From Phenylobacterium koreense (GTDB taxonomy: Bacteria; Pseudomonadota; Alphaproteobacteria; Caulobacterales; Caulobacteraceae): a stretch of DNA of 64,000 bases. Made by a program: the position numbers and the translations under genes. The notes below the pieces were generated by a model. The model saw only the letters and a list, made by a program, of their open reading frames with translations. It was not told the origin of the DNA and did not search any database. This document shows, one piece after another, positions 18,527 to 27,959 of this stretch (position 1 is its first letter; each line of letters begins with the position of its first letter). The DNA lies in contig NZ_JBEPLU010000002.1 of assembly GCF_040545335.1 (NCBI RefSeq), positions 62,001-126,000 on the forward strand, given 5' to 3'.

Positions 18527-19914
18527 CCTCCATGCGCCGTCCCAGCCTCCTCGTTCTGTTCCTGGCGGCGAGCGTCGCCGTGAGCGGCTGCTCGACCGTC
18601 AACCGGCTCAATCCCTTCAATCGGGATGACGAGGCGCCGCAGGAAACGGCCGCCGAGGGGCAACGCATCGCCATCGTCGCCGCCGACGAAAAGCTGGAAG
18701 TCGCCGAGGCCCTGAAGGGGGCCGATTTCTTCCTGCCGACGCCCGAGGCGATCACGAGCTGGCCGCTGCCCGGCGGAACGCCGGAACAGGCGGTCGGCCA
18801 TCCGGAAGCCGGCGGTAGTCTGTCGATCGCCTGGAAGCGCGGCTTCGGCGAAGGCTCCGATCGCGGTCATCATGTGACCGCCCCGCCCGTCGCGGCCAAC
18901 GGCAAGATCTACGTCATGGACGGCGGCGCCACGATCACCGCGTTCGATGCGCAATCGGGTTCGCAGGTCTGGCGCACCAACGTGCGGCCGGATTCTCGCC
19001 GAGACAAGGAAGCGTTCGGCGGCGGTTTGGCGATCGCCGACGGCAAGCTCTACGTGAGCTCCGGCTACCGCTTCGTCGCCCAGTTGGACGCCGAAACCGG
19101 CGCCGTGGGCTGGCGCACCAACACCGAGCAGCCCCTCCACGCCGCGCCGACCGTCTCCGGCGGCCGCATCTTCGTGGTCGCGGTCGACAACACCTTGCTG
19201 ACCTTCGACACCGCCACCGGCGCTGCGGGCTGGAACTATCAGGCGCTCACCGAGCCGGCCCGCGTCCTGGCGGCGTCGAGCCCGGCGGTCTCGGGCGACA
19301 CCGTCGTCGCATCGTTCGGTTCAGGCGAACTGGTCGCCCTGCGGGCCGCCAACGGCAACGACCTGTGGAACGAGGCGCTCAGCCGCGCCAACCGCAACAA
19401 CGCTCTCTCCGAGATCCGCGACATCGCCGGCCGCCCGGTCATCTACCAAGGCGACGTGTTCGCCGTGAGCCACTCGGGCGTCTTTGCGGCGACCGACCTG
19501 CGCACCGGCCAGGCGCGCTGGAGCCTTCCGGTCACCGGCATCACCACGCCGTGGCCCGCGGGCGACGTGGTCTATGTCGTCTCCAAGGCCGGCGAGGTGA
19601 TCTGCGTCGCCCGCGAAAGCGGCCAGATCTACTGGATCCAGGACCTGGGCGCGCCGCGTGAGAAGCGCGCCAGTGGCTTCCTGGGCATCGGCCGCAAGAA
19701 ATTCACGGTCCGGCCGGTCTGGTCCAGCCCGCTGCTGGCGTCGAACCGCCTGATCCTGGTGGGAACCAGCGGCGAGCTTGTCGCGCTGAACGCCAAGACC
19801 GGTGCGGTCGAGAAGACCATGAAGATCGGAGGGCCGGCCATGATCGGTCCGATCGCCGTCAACGGAACCGTCTATGTCGTGACCGATGAGGCTCAACTCA
19901 TCGCCCTGCGCTAA
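18523..19914 (+). CDS. bamB: Outer membrane protein assembly factor BamB
   Basis: Lipoprotein of the BAM complex that inserts beta-barrel proteins into the outer membrane. Residues 1-23 are a lipoprotein signal with lipobox VSGC (Cys near 23). The rest is an eight-bladed PQQ-like propeller with repeated blades such as NGKIYVMDGGATITAFDAQS, GKLYVSSGYRFVAQLDAETG and GELVALNAKTGAVEKTMKI. At 463 aa it is somewhat longer than E. coli BamB (392). The ATG at 18523 overlaps the preceding stop; a second ATG at 18532 is possible. der follows 23 bases later, an order conserved in many proteobacteria. Confidence 0.93.
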   Translation: MTSMRRPSLLVLFLAASVAVSGCSTVNRLNPFNRDDEAPQETAAEGQRIAIVAADEKLEVAEALKGADFFLPTPEAITSWPLPGGTPEQAVGHPEAGGSLSIAWKRGFGEGSDRGHHVTAPPVAANGKIYVMDGGATITAFDAQSGSQVWRTNVRPDSRRDKEAFGGGLAIADGKLYVSSGYRFVAQLDAETGAVGWRTNTEQPLHAAPTVSGGRIFVVAVDNTLLTFDTATGAAGWNYQALTEPARVLAASSPAVSGDTVVASFGSGELVALRAANGNDLWNEALSRANRNNALSEIRDIAGRPVIYQGDVFAVSHSGVFAATDLRTGQARWSLPVTGITTPWPAGDVVYVVSKAGEVICVARESGQIYWIQDLGAPREKRASGFLGIGRKKFTVRPVWSSPLLASNRLILVGTSGELVALNAKTGAVEKTMKIGGPAMIGPIAVNGTVYVVTDEAQLIALR

Positions 19915-19937
19915 AAGACTGGGTGCAGGACTGAACA

Positions 19938-21569
19938 ATGCCTATGCGGCTTGCCATCGTCGGACGACCCAACGTCGGGAAATCGACGCTTTTCAACCGG
20001 CTGGCCGGGAAGAAGCTTGCGATCGTCGACGACCAGCCCGGCGTCACCCGTGACCGGCGCTTCGGCGTTGGGCGCATCGGCGACATCGACCTTGAACTGA
20101 TCGACACGGCCGGCTTCGAGAATGTCAGCGACGACAGCCTCGAAGCCCGGATGCGCCAGCAGACCGAAACCGCGATCGAGGAGGCGGACGTCGCCCTTTT
20201 CGTGGTGGACGCGCGCGAGGGCGTGACCCCCATAGACAAGGTGTTCGCCGAACTGCTGCGCAAGCACGACAAGCCGGTGATCCTGGCCGCCAACAAGGCC
20301 GAGGGGAAGGCGTCCGACGCGGGGGTGAACGAGGCATTCGGGCTGGGCCTTGGCGAGCCCATCGCCATCTCGGCCGAGCACGGCGAGGGCATGGCCGACC
20401 TCTATCAGGCGCTGCTGGCGGTCTGGCCGGAGGTGGACGAGGAAGAGGACGAGGACGCCGACAAACCGGTCCGCATCGCGATCGTCGGACGCCCCAACGC
20501 GGGCAAGTCGACCCTGGTGAACAAGCTGATCGGCGAAGACCGTCTGCTGACCGGTCCCGAGGCCGGCATCACCCGGGACGCCATTCCCGTCGACTGGACC
20601 TGGGAGGGCCGGCCTGTACGGCTGGTCGATACCGCGGGCCTGCGACGCAAGGCCAAGGTCCAGGAAAAGCTCGAAAAGCTGTCCACCAGCGACACCATTC
20701 GCGCAATCACCTTCGCCGAGGTGGTGATCCTGGTCATGGACGCGACCCATCCGTTCGAGATCCAGGACCTGCAGATCGCCGACCTCGTGGAGCGGGAAGG
20801 CCGGGGCCTGGTCTTCTGCCTGACCAAGTGGGACCTGGTGGAGAACCAGGGCGCTCGGCTCAAGGAGATCATCGAGGAAGCTGGGCGCTTGCTGCCGCAA
20901 CTGCGCGGCTCGCCTGTGGTGGCCCTGTCCGCGGAGACCGGCCGCCACCTGGACCGCCTGATGCCGGCGGTGTTCAAGGTGCATGGCGATTGGTCCACCA
21001 AGGTGAAGACCCGGGACCTGAACGACTGGCTTCAGATGGCGCTCGAGCGGCATCCGCCGCCCGCCGTCAATGGCCGCCGGGTGAAGCCGAAATACATGGC
21101 CCAGACCAAGTCGCGGCCCCCGACCTTCGTGCTGTTCGCGACCCGCGCGGATCAGTTGCCGGACCACTATCGCCGCTACCTGATCAACTCGCTGCGCGAG
21201 AGCTTCGACCTGCCCGGCGTTCCGATCCGGGTGACGGTGAAGTCGAACCGCAACCCCTATGCCGAGGGCGAGGAGAAGGGTGGGCCGGCGCCGAAATCGT
21301 CCGCGCCGACCTTCGCGCCGAAGATCGCCAAGAAGGTGGCTCAGCCCAAGGGCGTGGCCGCCGTGCGCGCCAAGGGCGCCGGCGCTGCGGTCGAAGTCGT
21401 GGAGAAGCCGAAACCCAAGGCCAAGCCGAAGACCAAGCAGGTCGCGCCGGGAAAGCCGAAGGTCGGCGCAGGCCCCACGCCCAAGGGCCGCGCCGCCAAG
21501 CTGGCCCGCCCCGGCGTCAAGCCGAAGCGAGCTTCCCGGCCGACTTCCAGTCGGCGAAGCGGACGTTGA
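19938..21569 (+). CDS. der: Ribosome-associated double GTPase Der (EngA)
   Basis: GTPase required for 50S ribosome assembly. Two G domains in tandem: P-loop GRPNVGKS at residues 9-16 with DTAGFEN, then GRPNAGKS near 184 with DTAGLRRK. The KH-like C-terminal domain follows ([20 protein letters not shown]). The protein is 543 aa, about 50 longer than E. coli Der, because of a Lys/Pro/Ala-rich tail from about residue 440 onward that resembles a nucleic-acid-binding extension. Its last 53 bases overlap the convergent SDR gene on the other strand. Confidence 0.96.
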   Translation: MPMRLAIVGRPNVGKSTLFNRLAGKKLAIVDDQPGVTRDRRFGVGRIGDIDLELIDTAGFENVSDDSLEARMRQQTETAIEEADVALFVVDAREGVTPIDKVFAELLRKHDKPVILAANKAEGKASDAGVNEAFGLGLGEPIAISAEHGEGMADLYQALLAVWPEVDEEEDEDADKPVRIAIVGRPNAGKSTLVNKLIGEDRLLTGPEAGITRDAIPVDWTWEGRPVRLVDTAGLRRKAKVQEKLEKLSTSDTIRAITFAEVVILVMDATHPFEIQDLQIADLVEREGRGLVFCLTKWDLVENQGARLKEIIEEAGRLLPQLRGSPVVALSAETGRHLDRLMPAVFKVHGDWSTKVKTRDLNDWLQMALERHPPPAVNGRRVKPKYMAQTKSRPPTFVLFATRADQLPDHYRRYLINSLRESFDLPGVPIRVTVKSNRNPYAEGEEKGGPAPKSSAPTFAPKIAKKVAQPKGVAAVRAKGAGAAVEVVEKPKPKAKPKTKQVAPGKPKVGAGPTPKGRAAKLARPGVKPKRASRPTSSRRSGR

Positions 21570-22266
21570 CCTTCGGCAGGCCGAGATCGGCCTGCGCCAG
21601 CTCGACGATCAGCGGACCGATTTCCGACGGATGGGGCAGGGTCATGGGATCCTCGCCCGGCATCGCCTCCGCGCGCATCTTGGTGCGCATGGCGCCCGGG
21701 TCGATCAGGGCCGCGCGGACCGTGGTGTTTTCGAGTTCGTCGGCCCAGGTCCGGACCAGATGCTCGACGGCCGCCTTGGTCGCGCCGTAGGGCCCCCAGA
21801 ACGCCTTCGGCCGTTCGACCCGACCGCTGGTGAAAAAGAGCCCGCGGCCGGAAGGCGCAGCGCGCAGCAGGCGCTCGGTCGAGCGGATCAGTCGATAGGT
21901 CGCCGTCAGGTTGGCCGCCACGACCTTGTCCCACAGGGGCGGGTCGATATGGCCGACGGGGGTCAGCGCCCCAAGGATGGCGGCGGCATGAACCAGGACG
22001 TCCAGGCGGCCGAAGCGCTGGTGGATCGCCAGGCCCAAGGCGTCGATGTCATCGCCCTTGGTCAGGTCCAGCGGCACGAGCGTGGCCGATTTGCGGGTGA
22101 CCGCCTTGATCTCGTCGTCGAGTTCCTCGAGCGCGCCCTGGTTGCGCCCCGTGGCGATGACCTGGGCGCCGGCCTTGGCGAGGGCCAGGGCGCATTCGCG
22201 GCCGATACCGCGCGTAGCGCCCGTGACCAGGGCGATGCGGCCGTCGAGGGGAAGGGATTCAGTCAT
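21517..22266 (-). CDS. Short-chain dehydrogenase/reductase (YciK-like)
   Basis: 249 aa NAD(P)-dependent oxidoreductase with an SDR fold. The cofactor motif TGATRGIG is at about residues 16-23, HAAAILG takes the place of NAG, and the catalytic YGATK is near 161-165. The overall pattern resembles the YciK group. The start overlaps the upstream transporter stop by eight bases, making it the last gene of the long dnaB-to-SDR run. Its 3' end overlaps der on the opposite strand. The substrate is unknown. Confidence 0.85.
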   Translation of the reverse strand: MTESLPLDGRIALVTGATRGIGRECALALAKAGAQVIATGRNQGALEELDDEIKAVTRKSATLVPLDLTKGDDIDALGLAIHQRFGRLDVLVHAAAILGALTPVGHIDPPLWDKVVAANLTATYRLIRSTERLLRAAPSGRGLFFTSGRVERPKAFWGPYGATKAAVEHLVRTWADELENTTVRAALIDPGAMRTKMRAEAMPGEDPMTLPHPSEIGPLIVELAQADLGLPKVNVRFADWKSAGKLASA

Positions 22267-23260
22267 GACTGGGCTCTTGAAGCGGGCGGTTGGCGTAGCG
22301 CTGCGCGAGCACCGCGCAGGCCATCAGTTGGAACTGGTGATAGAGCATCACCGGCAAAAGCACGAACCCTACGGTGGCGGCGGGAAACAGGACGCCCGCC
22401 ATCGGGACGCCGGCCGCAAGGCTCTTGTTGCAACCAGCGAAGGCCATGGCGATCTCGTCGTCTTTCGAAAAGCCGCGGGTCCGGGCCAGGGCGATCATGA
22501 AACTCAGCGAAAGCGCCAGCAGGATCAGGCAGCAGACGATAATGCGCGCCAGGTCGACGGCGGAGACCTTCGACCAGATCCCGGCGACCACGGCTCCTGA
22601 AAACGCGTTGCAGACGACCAGCAGGATCGAGCCTCGGTCCGCCAGGGCCAGACGCTTGCTGTGCTTCAGCATCCATCCGCTGATCCAGCGCCGCAGCAGT
22701 TGGCCGGCGACGAAGGGCGCCAGGAGTTGCAGCAGGATCGCCTCGAACGACCCGAAGGAGAGGCCGCCGCCTTGCGAGTTCCCTATCAGCAGGCCGACCA
22801 GCAGCGGGGTGACGAACATGCCCAGCAGGTTCGAGACCGACGCGCCGCAGACCGCCGCCGCTACATTGCCTCGGCCGATGATGGTGAAGCCGATCGCCGA
22901 TTGGATCGTGGACGGCAGGCAGGCCAGGTAGACGAGCCCGGGCGCGAGCGCCATCGGGACGATCCAGGAGGGCAGGTGCGAGGCGCCGAGGCCAACCGCC
23001 GGCCAGAGCAGGAAGGTGGTGGCGAGCACGACGCCATGCAAACGCCAGTGCATCAGGCCCTTCAGCACGGCGTCAGGGCTGAGCCTGGCCCCATGCAGGA
23101 AGAACACCAGCGCGATCCCGGCCTTGGTCAGCCAGGACACCAGGTCGGCGGTTTCCCCCCGCGCCGGAAGCACCGACGCAAGGACGACCATGCCGACGAT
23201 CGCAGCGATGTATCCGTCCAGGCCTAGGGTCTTGAGCCGGGCCCGTAGGCCGACGCTCAC
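22259..23260 (-). CDS. Bile acid:sodium symporter-like (SBF_like/YfeH) membrane protein
   Basis: 333 aa with about ten hydrophobic helices, in the SBF-like group of the bile/arsenite/riboflavin transporter superfamily. Readable marks are FFLHGARLSPDAVLKGL near 55-71, the Gly/Ala-rich AAAVCGASVSNLLGMF, and the conserved FAGCNKSLAAGVPMAGVLFP near 285. These YfeH-type proteins have no settled substrate. The start overlaps the purF stop by four bases (ATGA) and its end overlaps the SDR start, so it is embedded in the operon. Confidence 0.85.
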   Translation of the reverse strand: MSVGLRARLKTLGLDGYIAAIVGMVVLASVLPARGETADLVSWLTKAGIALVFFLHGARLSPDAVLKGLMHWRLHGVVLATTFLLWPAVGLGASHLPSWIVPMALAPGLVYLACLPSTIQSAIGFTIIGRGNVAAAVCGASVSNLLGMFVTPLLVGLLIGNSQGGGLSFGSFEAILLQLLAPFVAGQLLRRWISGWMLKHSKRLALADRGSILLVVCNAFSGAVVAGIWSKVSAVDLARIIVCCLILLALSLSFMIALARTRGFSKDDEIAMAFAGCNKSLAAGVPMAGVLFPAATVGFVLLPVMLYHQFQLMACAVLAQRYANRPLQEPSHD

Positions 23261-24750
23261 GCGTCGACCAGGAACGAGAGCTGGCGGTCGGTCCCGTCGT
23301 TACGGCCTTCGGCGATTTCACGATCCAGCAGGCGGGTCGGGTAGTCGCCCGTGAAGTAGTGGTCGGTGAACTGCGGGCTCGCCGGGTCGCGCGGTTCGGA
23401 CTGCATGGCGGCGTAGAGGCCGTCGACCGAGAGGTAGCCCATGCTGTCCACCTCGAGGATCTTGGCGATCTCCTCGACCGACTTGTTGGCCGCCAGCAGG
23501 TGCTCGCGGTCGGGCATGTCGATGCCGTAGTAGTCGGGCCACATGATCGGCGGCGAGGCCGAGCGCAGGTGGACTTCCTTCGCGCCGGCCTCACGGACCA
23601 TGCGGACGATCTTCAGAGAGGTCGTGCCCCGGACGATCGAGTCGTCGATGAGCACCACGCGTTTGCCGGCCAGCACGGCGCGGTTCGGGCTGTGCTTCAT
23701 GCGCACGCCGAGCTCGCGCACGCCCTGGGTCGGCTGGATGAAGGTTCGGCCGACATAGTGGTTGCGGATGATCCCCATTTCGAAGGGGATGCCGCTTTCC
23801 TGCGAATAGCCGATCGCAGCCGGCACGCCGGAGTCCGGCACCGGCACCACGACGTCGGCTTCGACGCCGGATTCCTGGGCCAGGCGCTGCCCCATGCGCT
23901 TGCGGACGTCGTAGACCGAGCGGCCGTTCACGACGCTGTCCGGGCGGGCGAAGTAGACGTATTCGAAGACGCAGGGCCGCGCCCTGGCGGCCGGGAAGGG
24001 CTTCAGGCTGCGGATGCCCTTGTGGTCGATCACGACGATTTCGCCATGCTCGACGTCGCGCACGAACTTCGCACCGATCATGTCGAGGGCGCAGGTTTCC
24101 GAGGCCAGCACCGGCTTGCCGTCGAGTTCGCCAAGAACCAGCGGACGGATGCCGAGCGGGTCGCGGGCGCCGATCAGCTTCTTGTTGGTGAGGGCGACGA
24201 GGGCGTAGCCGCCTTCGATCTTCGAAAGGGCGTCGATGAAGCGCTCGACGAACTTGGCTTTGCGCGAGCGGGCCAGCAGGTGGAGAATCACTTCGGAGTC
24301 CGAGGTGGACTGGAAGATGGCGCCTTCGGCGACCAGTTGATCGCGCAGGGTCAGGAAATTGGTGAGGTTGCCGTTGTGGGCCAGGGCGACGCCGCCGGCT
24401 TCGAGGTCGGCGAACATCGGCTGGACGTTGCGGATGAAGCTGCCGCCAGCGGTGGAATAGCGGGTGTGGCCGATGGCCGAGTGGCCGGGCAGGCGATCGA
24501 CGAGGTCGGGCCCCGCAAACGCATCCCCGACGTGCCCCATGTGGCGCTCGGTGTGGAAGCGCTGGCCGTCGAAGACTGCGATGCCGCAAGCCTCCTGGCC
24601 GCGGTGTTGAAGGGCGTGTAGGCCAAGAGCCGCGATCGCCGCCGCAGCCCGGGTGTCGTAAACGCCGAAGACGCCGCACTCGAGTCGCGGCGTGTCGTCG
24701 TCAGGGTCCCGGAAGCTCGGCTGGCGGTATCGATCTTGATCCTGAGTCAT
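23257..24750 (-). CDS. purF: Amidophosphoribosyltransferase
   Basis: First committed enzyme of de novo purine synthesis: PRPP plus glutamine gives phosphoribosylamine. It belongs to the Ntn-hydrolase type, with nucleophile Cys25 in LECGVFGVYD exposed after removal of a short propeptide. The glutaminase block LQHRGQEACGIAV is present, and the PRPP-binding loop VVLIDDSIVRGTT lies near 365-378. At 497 aa it is standard size. The start overlaps the cvpA stop by four bases and the stop overlaps the transporter start. The cvpA-purF order is as in enterobacteria. Confidence 0.97.
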   Translation of the reverse strand: MTQDQDRYRQPSFRDPDDDTPRLECGVFGVYDTRAAAAIAALGLHALQHRGQEACGIAVFDGQRFHTERHMGHVGDAFAGPDLVDRLPGHSAIGHTRYSTAGGSFIRNVQPMFADLEAGGVALAHNGNLTNFLTLRDQLVAEGAIFQSTSDSEVILHLLARSRKAKFVERFIDALSKIEGGYALVALTNKKLIGARDPLGIRPLVLGELDGKPVLASETCALDMIGAKFVRDVEHGEIVVIDHKGIRSLKPFPAARARPCVFEYVYFARPDSVVNGRSVYDVRKRMGQRLAQESGVEADVVVPVPDSGVPAAIGYSQESGIPFEMGIIRNHYVGRTFIQPTQGVRELGVRMKHSPNRAVLAGKRVVLIDDSIVRGTTSLKIVRMVREAGAKEVHLRSASPPIMWPDYYGIDMPDREHLLAANKSVEEIAKILEVDSMGYLSVDGLYAAMQSEPRDPASPQFTDHYFTGDYPTRLLDREIAEGRNDGTDRQLSFLVDA

Positions 24751-25376
24751 CGGGATTTCTCCACCAGATCGTCGAGCCTGCGTCGTTCGCGCGGGTCATA
24801 GCCCCCAGCGTCGCCAGAGTCACGCTGGTCCGTCGCCGAACCGTCAAGAACCGCGCCGCCTATGGACGGCGCAAGCCTGTCTGCCATGTCTAAGCCCTTG
24901 GGCGCAAAGGCCTTTAGGATATGAGCCGAAGCGCTGGTCAGCGGATAAAACGCCGCACCGGTCATCCATTTCGGCACCCGGTCCGGCGGTGTGGCCGCTT
25001 CGAAGGCCAGGTGGAGAGCGCCGAGCACGACAAGCGCGCGCAGAACCCCAAATCCCAGGCCGATCGTGCGGTCCAGCACGCCCAGCACATGGGTGTTGTG
25101 CACCCCGCGCACCATGGCGCCCCCGGTGATACGCAATGTCGCATACACGACGACAAAGACCACGAGGCCGGCCACCACGGAGGCGAGCCAATCCGGATCG
25201 ATGCTTTCCCTCGCCAGCGGGGCGGTCCAGCGTAGCCCGTAGATCGCGATGACGGCCGCCAGCACGAAGGAGAGGGCGCGGACCATCTCGCGGGTCGCGC
25301 CGCTGAAGAAGCCCAGCGCCGCCGAGGCCAGGAGGATCGAAAGGACGACGATGTCGAACCAGGGCAAGGGGCTCAC
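24747..25376 (-). CDS. cvpA: CvpA-family membrane protein
   Basis: 209 aa membrane protein with four hydrophobic helices (WFDIVVLSILLASAALGFFS, LSFVLAAVIAIYGLRW, a third near 65-85 and GFGVLRALVVLGALHLAFEA) and a hydrophilic C-terminal tail. CvpA is linked to colicin V production and envelope or purine phenotypes. The frame is open well beyond the gene, but the family start WFDIVVL fixes a GTG at 25376 that overlaps the radA stop as GTGA. purF follows with ATGA overlap. Confidence 0.9.
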   Translation of the reverse strand: MSPLPWFDIVVLSILLASAALGFFSGATREMVRALSFVLAAVIAIYGLRWTAPLARESIDPDWLASVVAGLVVFVVVYATLRITGGAMVRGVHNTHVLGVLDRTIGLGFGVLRALVVLGALHLAFEAATPPDRVPKWMTGAAFYPLTSASAHILKAFAPKGLDMADRLAPSIGGAVLDGSATDQRDSGDAGGYDPRERRRLDDLVEKSR

Positions 25377-26737
25377 TCCCACTGGTTGTCGCCGATGCGG
25401 CGGATGGCGTCTCCGAGGCGCGTCACGCCGGTGACTTTCATGCCGTTCGCATCCAGGTCCTGGGGGCCGAGCACGTGCTTGAAGCCGAGCTTGGCGGCCT
25501 CGCGCATGCGGGAGTCCATCCGGCTGACGGGGCGGATATCGCCCGAGAGGCTGATCTCGCCGAAGACCACGCAGTCCTGAGGCAGGGCCTCGTCCAGGGC
25601 CGAGGAGGCGAGGGCGGCGGCAGCGGCTAGGTCGGCCGCCGGCTCGGTGACGCGCAGGCCGCCGGCTACGTTCAGATAGACGTCGCGGTCGCCCAGGGAG
25701 AGCCCGCAGCGAGCTTCCAGCACGGCCAGGACCATGGCCAGGCGTCCGGAATCCCAGCCCACCACGGCGCGCCGGGGCGTGCCGTAGGCGGACGGTGCGA
25801 CCAGGGCCTGGAACTCCACCAGAACCGGCCGCGAGCCCTCGATCCCGGCGAACACCGCCGCGCCCGCGGCGCGCTCGCCCGAGGTGTCGAGAAAAAGAGC
25901 CGACGGGTTCCTGACCTCGCCGAGGCCGGCGTCGCCCATCTCGAAGACCCCGATCTCGTCGGTCGCGCCGAAGCGGTTCTTGGCGCCTCGCAGGATGCGG
26001 AACGGATAGCCGCGCTCGCCCTCGAAGGTCAGGACGGCGTCTACCATGTGCTCCACGACCCGCGGGCCGGCGATGGCGCCGTCCTTGGTGACGTGGCCGA
26101 CCAGGATCATGGCGACGGACTGCTTCTTCGCCATTCGCACGAGTTCGCCTGCCGCAGCGCGGACCTGGGTGACCGAGCCGGGCGCGGCCTCGTGGGCGTC
26201 GCTCCACATGGTCTGGATCGAGTCAATCACCACCAGATCGAACTTCTCGCGCTTCAGGCCGTCGAGGACCTCGCGCAGGGAGGTTTCGGCCGCCAGGCGC
26301 ACCGGGGCGTCGCCCAGGCCCATGCGCTGGGCGCGACCGCGCACCTGCTCGATGGCCTCTTCGCCCGAGATGTAGGCGCAGCGGACGCCTCGGCGGGCCG
26401 CGTTGGCCGCGACCTGCAGCAGCAGGGTGGACTTGCCGACGCCGGGGTCGCCGCCCAACAGGATGGCCGAGCCGGGAACCACGCCGCCGCCGCACACACG
26501 GTCGAACTCTTCGACCCCGGTCGAGAGGCGTGGCGGCGCCTCGACGGCGTCCTCAAGTCCTTGAAAACTCAAACCTCTGGCGCGCGAGGCCTTGCTGGGG
26601 GCCAGCGCGCCCGGTGGGCGGCTCTGGACCTCCTCGACCAGGGTGTTCCAGGCGTTGCAGGCCGGGCATTGGCCAGCCCACTTGCTCTGCACCGCGCCGC
26701 AGGACTGGCAGACATAGACGGCGCCGTCGCGGGCCAT
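25373..26737 (-). CDS. radA: DNA repair protein RadA (Sms)
   Basis: RecA-like ATPase that promotes branch migration during recombination. The N-terminal C4 zinc finger uses Cys10, 13, 24 and 27 (YVCQSCGAVQSKWAGQCPAC). Walker A GGDPGVGKST is near 95-103, Walker B is the LVVIDSIQTMW segment, and the RadA-specific KNRFG motif is followed by the C-terminal Lon-like domain with a conserved RPVSRMD. At 454 aa it is standard. It lies 36 bases downstream of alr in the dnaB run. Confidence 0.96.
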   Translation of the reverse strand: MARDGAVYVCQSCGAVQSKWAGQCPACNAWNTLVEEVQSRPPGALAPSKASRARGLSFQGLEDAVEAPPRLSTGVEEFDRVCGGGVVPGSAILLGGDPGVGKSTLLLQVAANAARRGVRCAYISGEEAIEQVRGRAQRMGLGDAPVRLAAETSLREVLDGLKREKFDLVVIDSIQTMWSDAHEAAPGSVTQVRAAAGELVRMAKKQSVAMILVGHVTKDGAIAGPRVVEHMVDAVLTFEGERGYPFRILRGAKNRFGATDEIGVFEMGDAGLGEVRNPSALFLDTSGERAAGAAVFAGIEGSRPVLVEFQALVAPSAYGTPRRAVVGWDSGRLAMVLAVLEARCGLSLGDRDVYLNVAGGLRVTEPAADLAAAAALASSALDEALPQDCVVFGEISLSGDIRPVSRMDSRMREAAKLGFKHVLGPQDLDANGMKVTGVTRLGDAIRRIGDNQWE

Positions 26738-26773
26738 GGTCGCTCCGTGATTCGAAGAAGCGGTCAGTCTAGC

Positions 26774-27871
26774 TCAGACCGCGCCGACATAGACCCGTTC
26801 GGCGCGGCCGCCGAGGCGGACCAGACACTCGTGGGCGACCGTGCCGGCGGCCTCGGCGGCCTCGTCTATCGGCACGTTTTCTCCCAATAGCTCCACATAC
26901 TGGCCGATGGCGGCCGGATCATCGCCGATGTCGATGGCGATCAGGTCCATGGTGACGATGACCAGCGGCCGGCGCGCGCCGGCGAACCAGGCGTAACCGC
27001 CGCCCTTGCCGCTCGACCGGATGATGCCGTCCGCATAACCGGCGGCGATGATCGCGAGCCGCATGGGACGCGTGGCGACGACCGAAGAGCCGTAGCCGAT
27101 GATCTCGCCGGGAGCGACGCTGCGAATGTAGAGGATGGGCGCTTCGAAGGTGGCGACGGCTTCCAGTCGGTCGTCCGGGCGTTCTTCCGGGCCGCCGCCA
27201 TAGAGGCTGATGCCCGGCCGGATCAGCTCGGCGCGATAGTCGGGGCCGAGCATGATGCCGGCGGAAGCCGCGAAGCTGGCCTGGGCCTTCGGGAATAGCG
27301 GGCGGATGGCGTCGAAGCGCGAGCGTTGAAGCGCGTTGCGGGCGTCGGCCGGATCGGTCGCCGAGCCGAGATGGCTCATCAGCAGGCGTACATCGAGATG
27401 GCGCAGGCGGTCGGGCGAGGCGGCCAGGGCCTTGGCCTCATCGAGAGCGAGCCCTTGGCGGTTCATGCCGGTGTCGACCTGCAGGGCCACGGGCAGGGCT
27501 CGCCCTTGTGCGGCCGCGAAGGCCGAGGCCGCGTCGATCTGCGGCAGGCTGGCCAGCACCGGGGTCAGGTCGGCGGCGATCAGCCGAGAGCCAGCGCCCG
27601 GAATGAATCCATCGAGGACGTAGATGGTCGCCGGCCGGTTCGGGCCAAGCTCGGCCCGCAGGCTCTCGCCCTCCGACAGGCGGGCGACGAAGAAGGCCTT
27701 GCAGCCTTCGGCCCACAGTCGCCTGCCGATCGGGCCAGCGCCGAGGCCGTAACCGTCGGCCTTGATCACCGGCGCGGCCTGCGCGCCCCCGGCGGCGATC
27801 CGCAGGACCGCGAGATTGCGGGCCAGCGCATCGAGGTCGATGGTGAGACGGGCGGCGGTGGGGAACGGCAT
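26774..27871 (-). CDS. alr: Alanine racemase
   Basis: PLP enzyme that interconverts L- and D-alanine for peptidoglycan. The PLP lysine is K37 in VIKADGYGLG, and the second-subunit tyrosine segment is IIAAGYADG. The family core HLDVRLLMSHLGSA and LIRPGISLYGG is intact. The ATG at 27871 (MPFPTAARLTID) has GGAG about six bases upstream and matches the usual N-terminus; an ATG seven codons earlier (27892) is an alternative. It sits between dnaB and radA on the same strand. The length (365 aa) is normal. Confidence 0.93.
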   Translation of the reverse strand: MPFPTAARLTIDLDALARNLAVLRIAAGGAQAAPVIKADGYGLGAGPIGRRLWAEGCKAFFVARLSEGESLRAELGPNRPATIYVLDGFIPGAGSRLIAADLTPVLASLPQIDAASAFAAAQGRALPVALQVDTGMNRQGLALDEAKALAASPDRLRHLDVRLLMSHLGSATDPADARNALQRSRFDAIRPLFPKAQASFAASAGIMLGPDYRAELIRPGISLYGGGPEERPDDRLEAVATFEAPILYIRSVAPGEIIGYGSSVVATRPMRLAIIAAGYADGIIRSSGKGGGYAWFAGARRPLVIVTMDLIAIDIGDDPAAIGQYVELLGENVPIDEAAEAAGTVAHECLVRLGGRAERVYVGAV

Positions 27872-27959
27872 CGGCGCTCCATAGCCGAGCATGGCCGGCT
27901 ACGCGACCCCCAGGCCTATTCCATTCTGCATGACGTCGACCTGGGGCGATCACCCCAAC

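Noticed and set aside
24747-26207. 486-codon minus-strand frame that could be read as a long CvpA fusion
   Set aside because: Only the last 209 codons are CvpA. The earlier part is an out-of-frame read of radA, full of Arg and Gly. The GTG at 25376 fits the family start.
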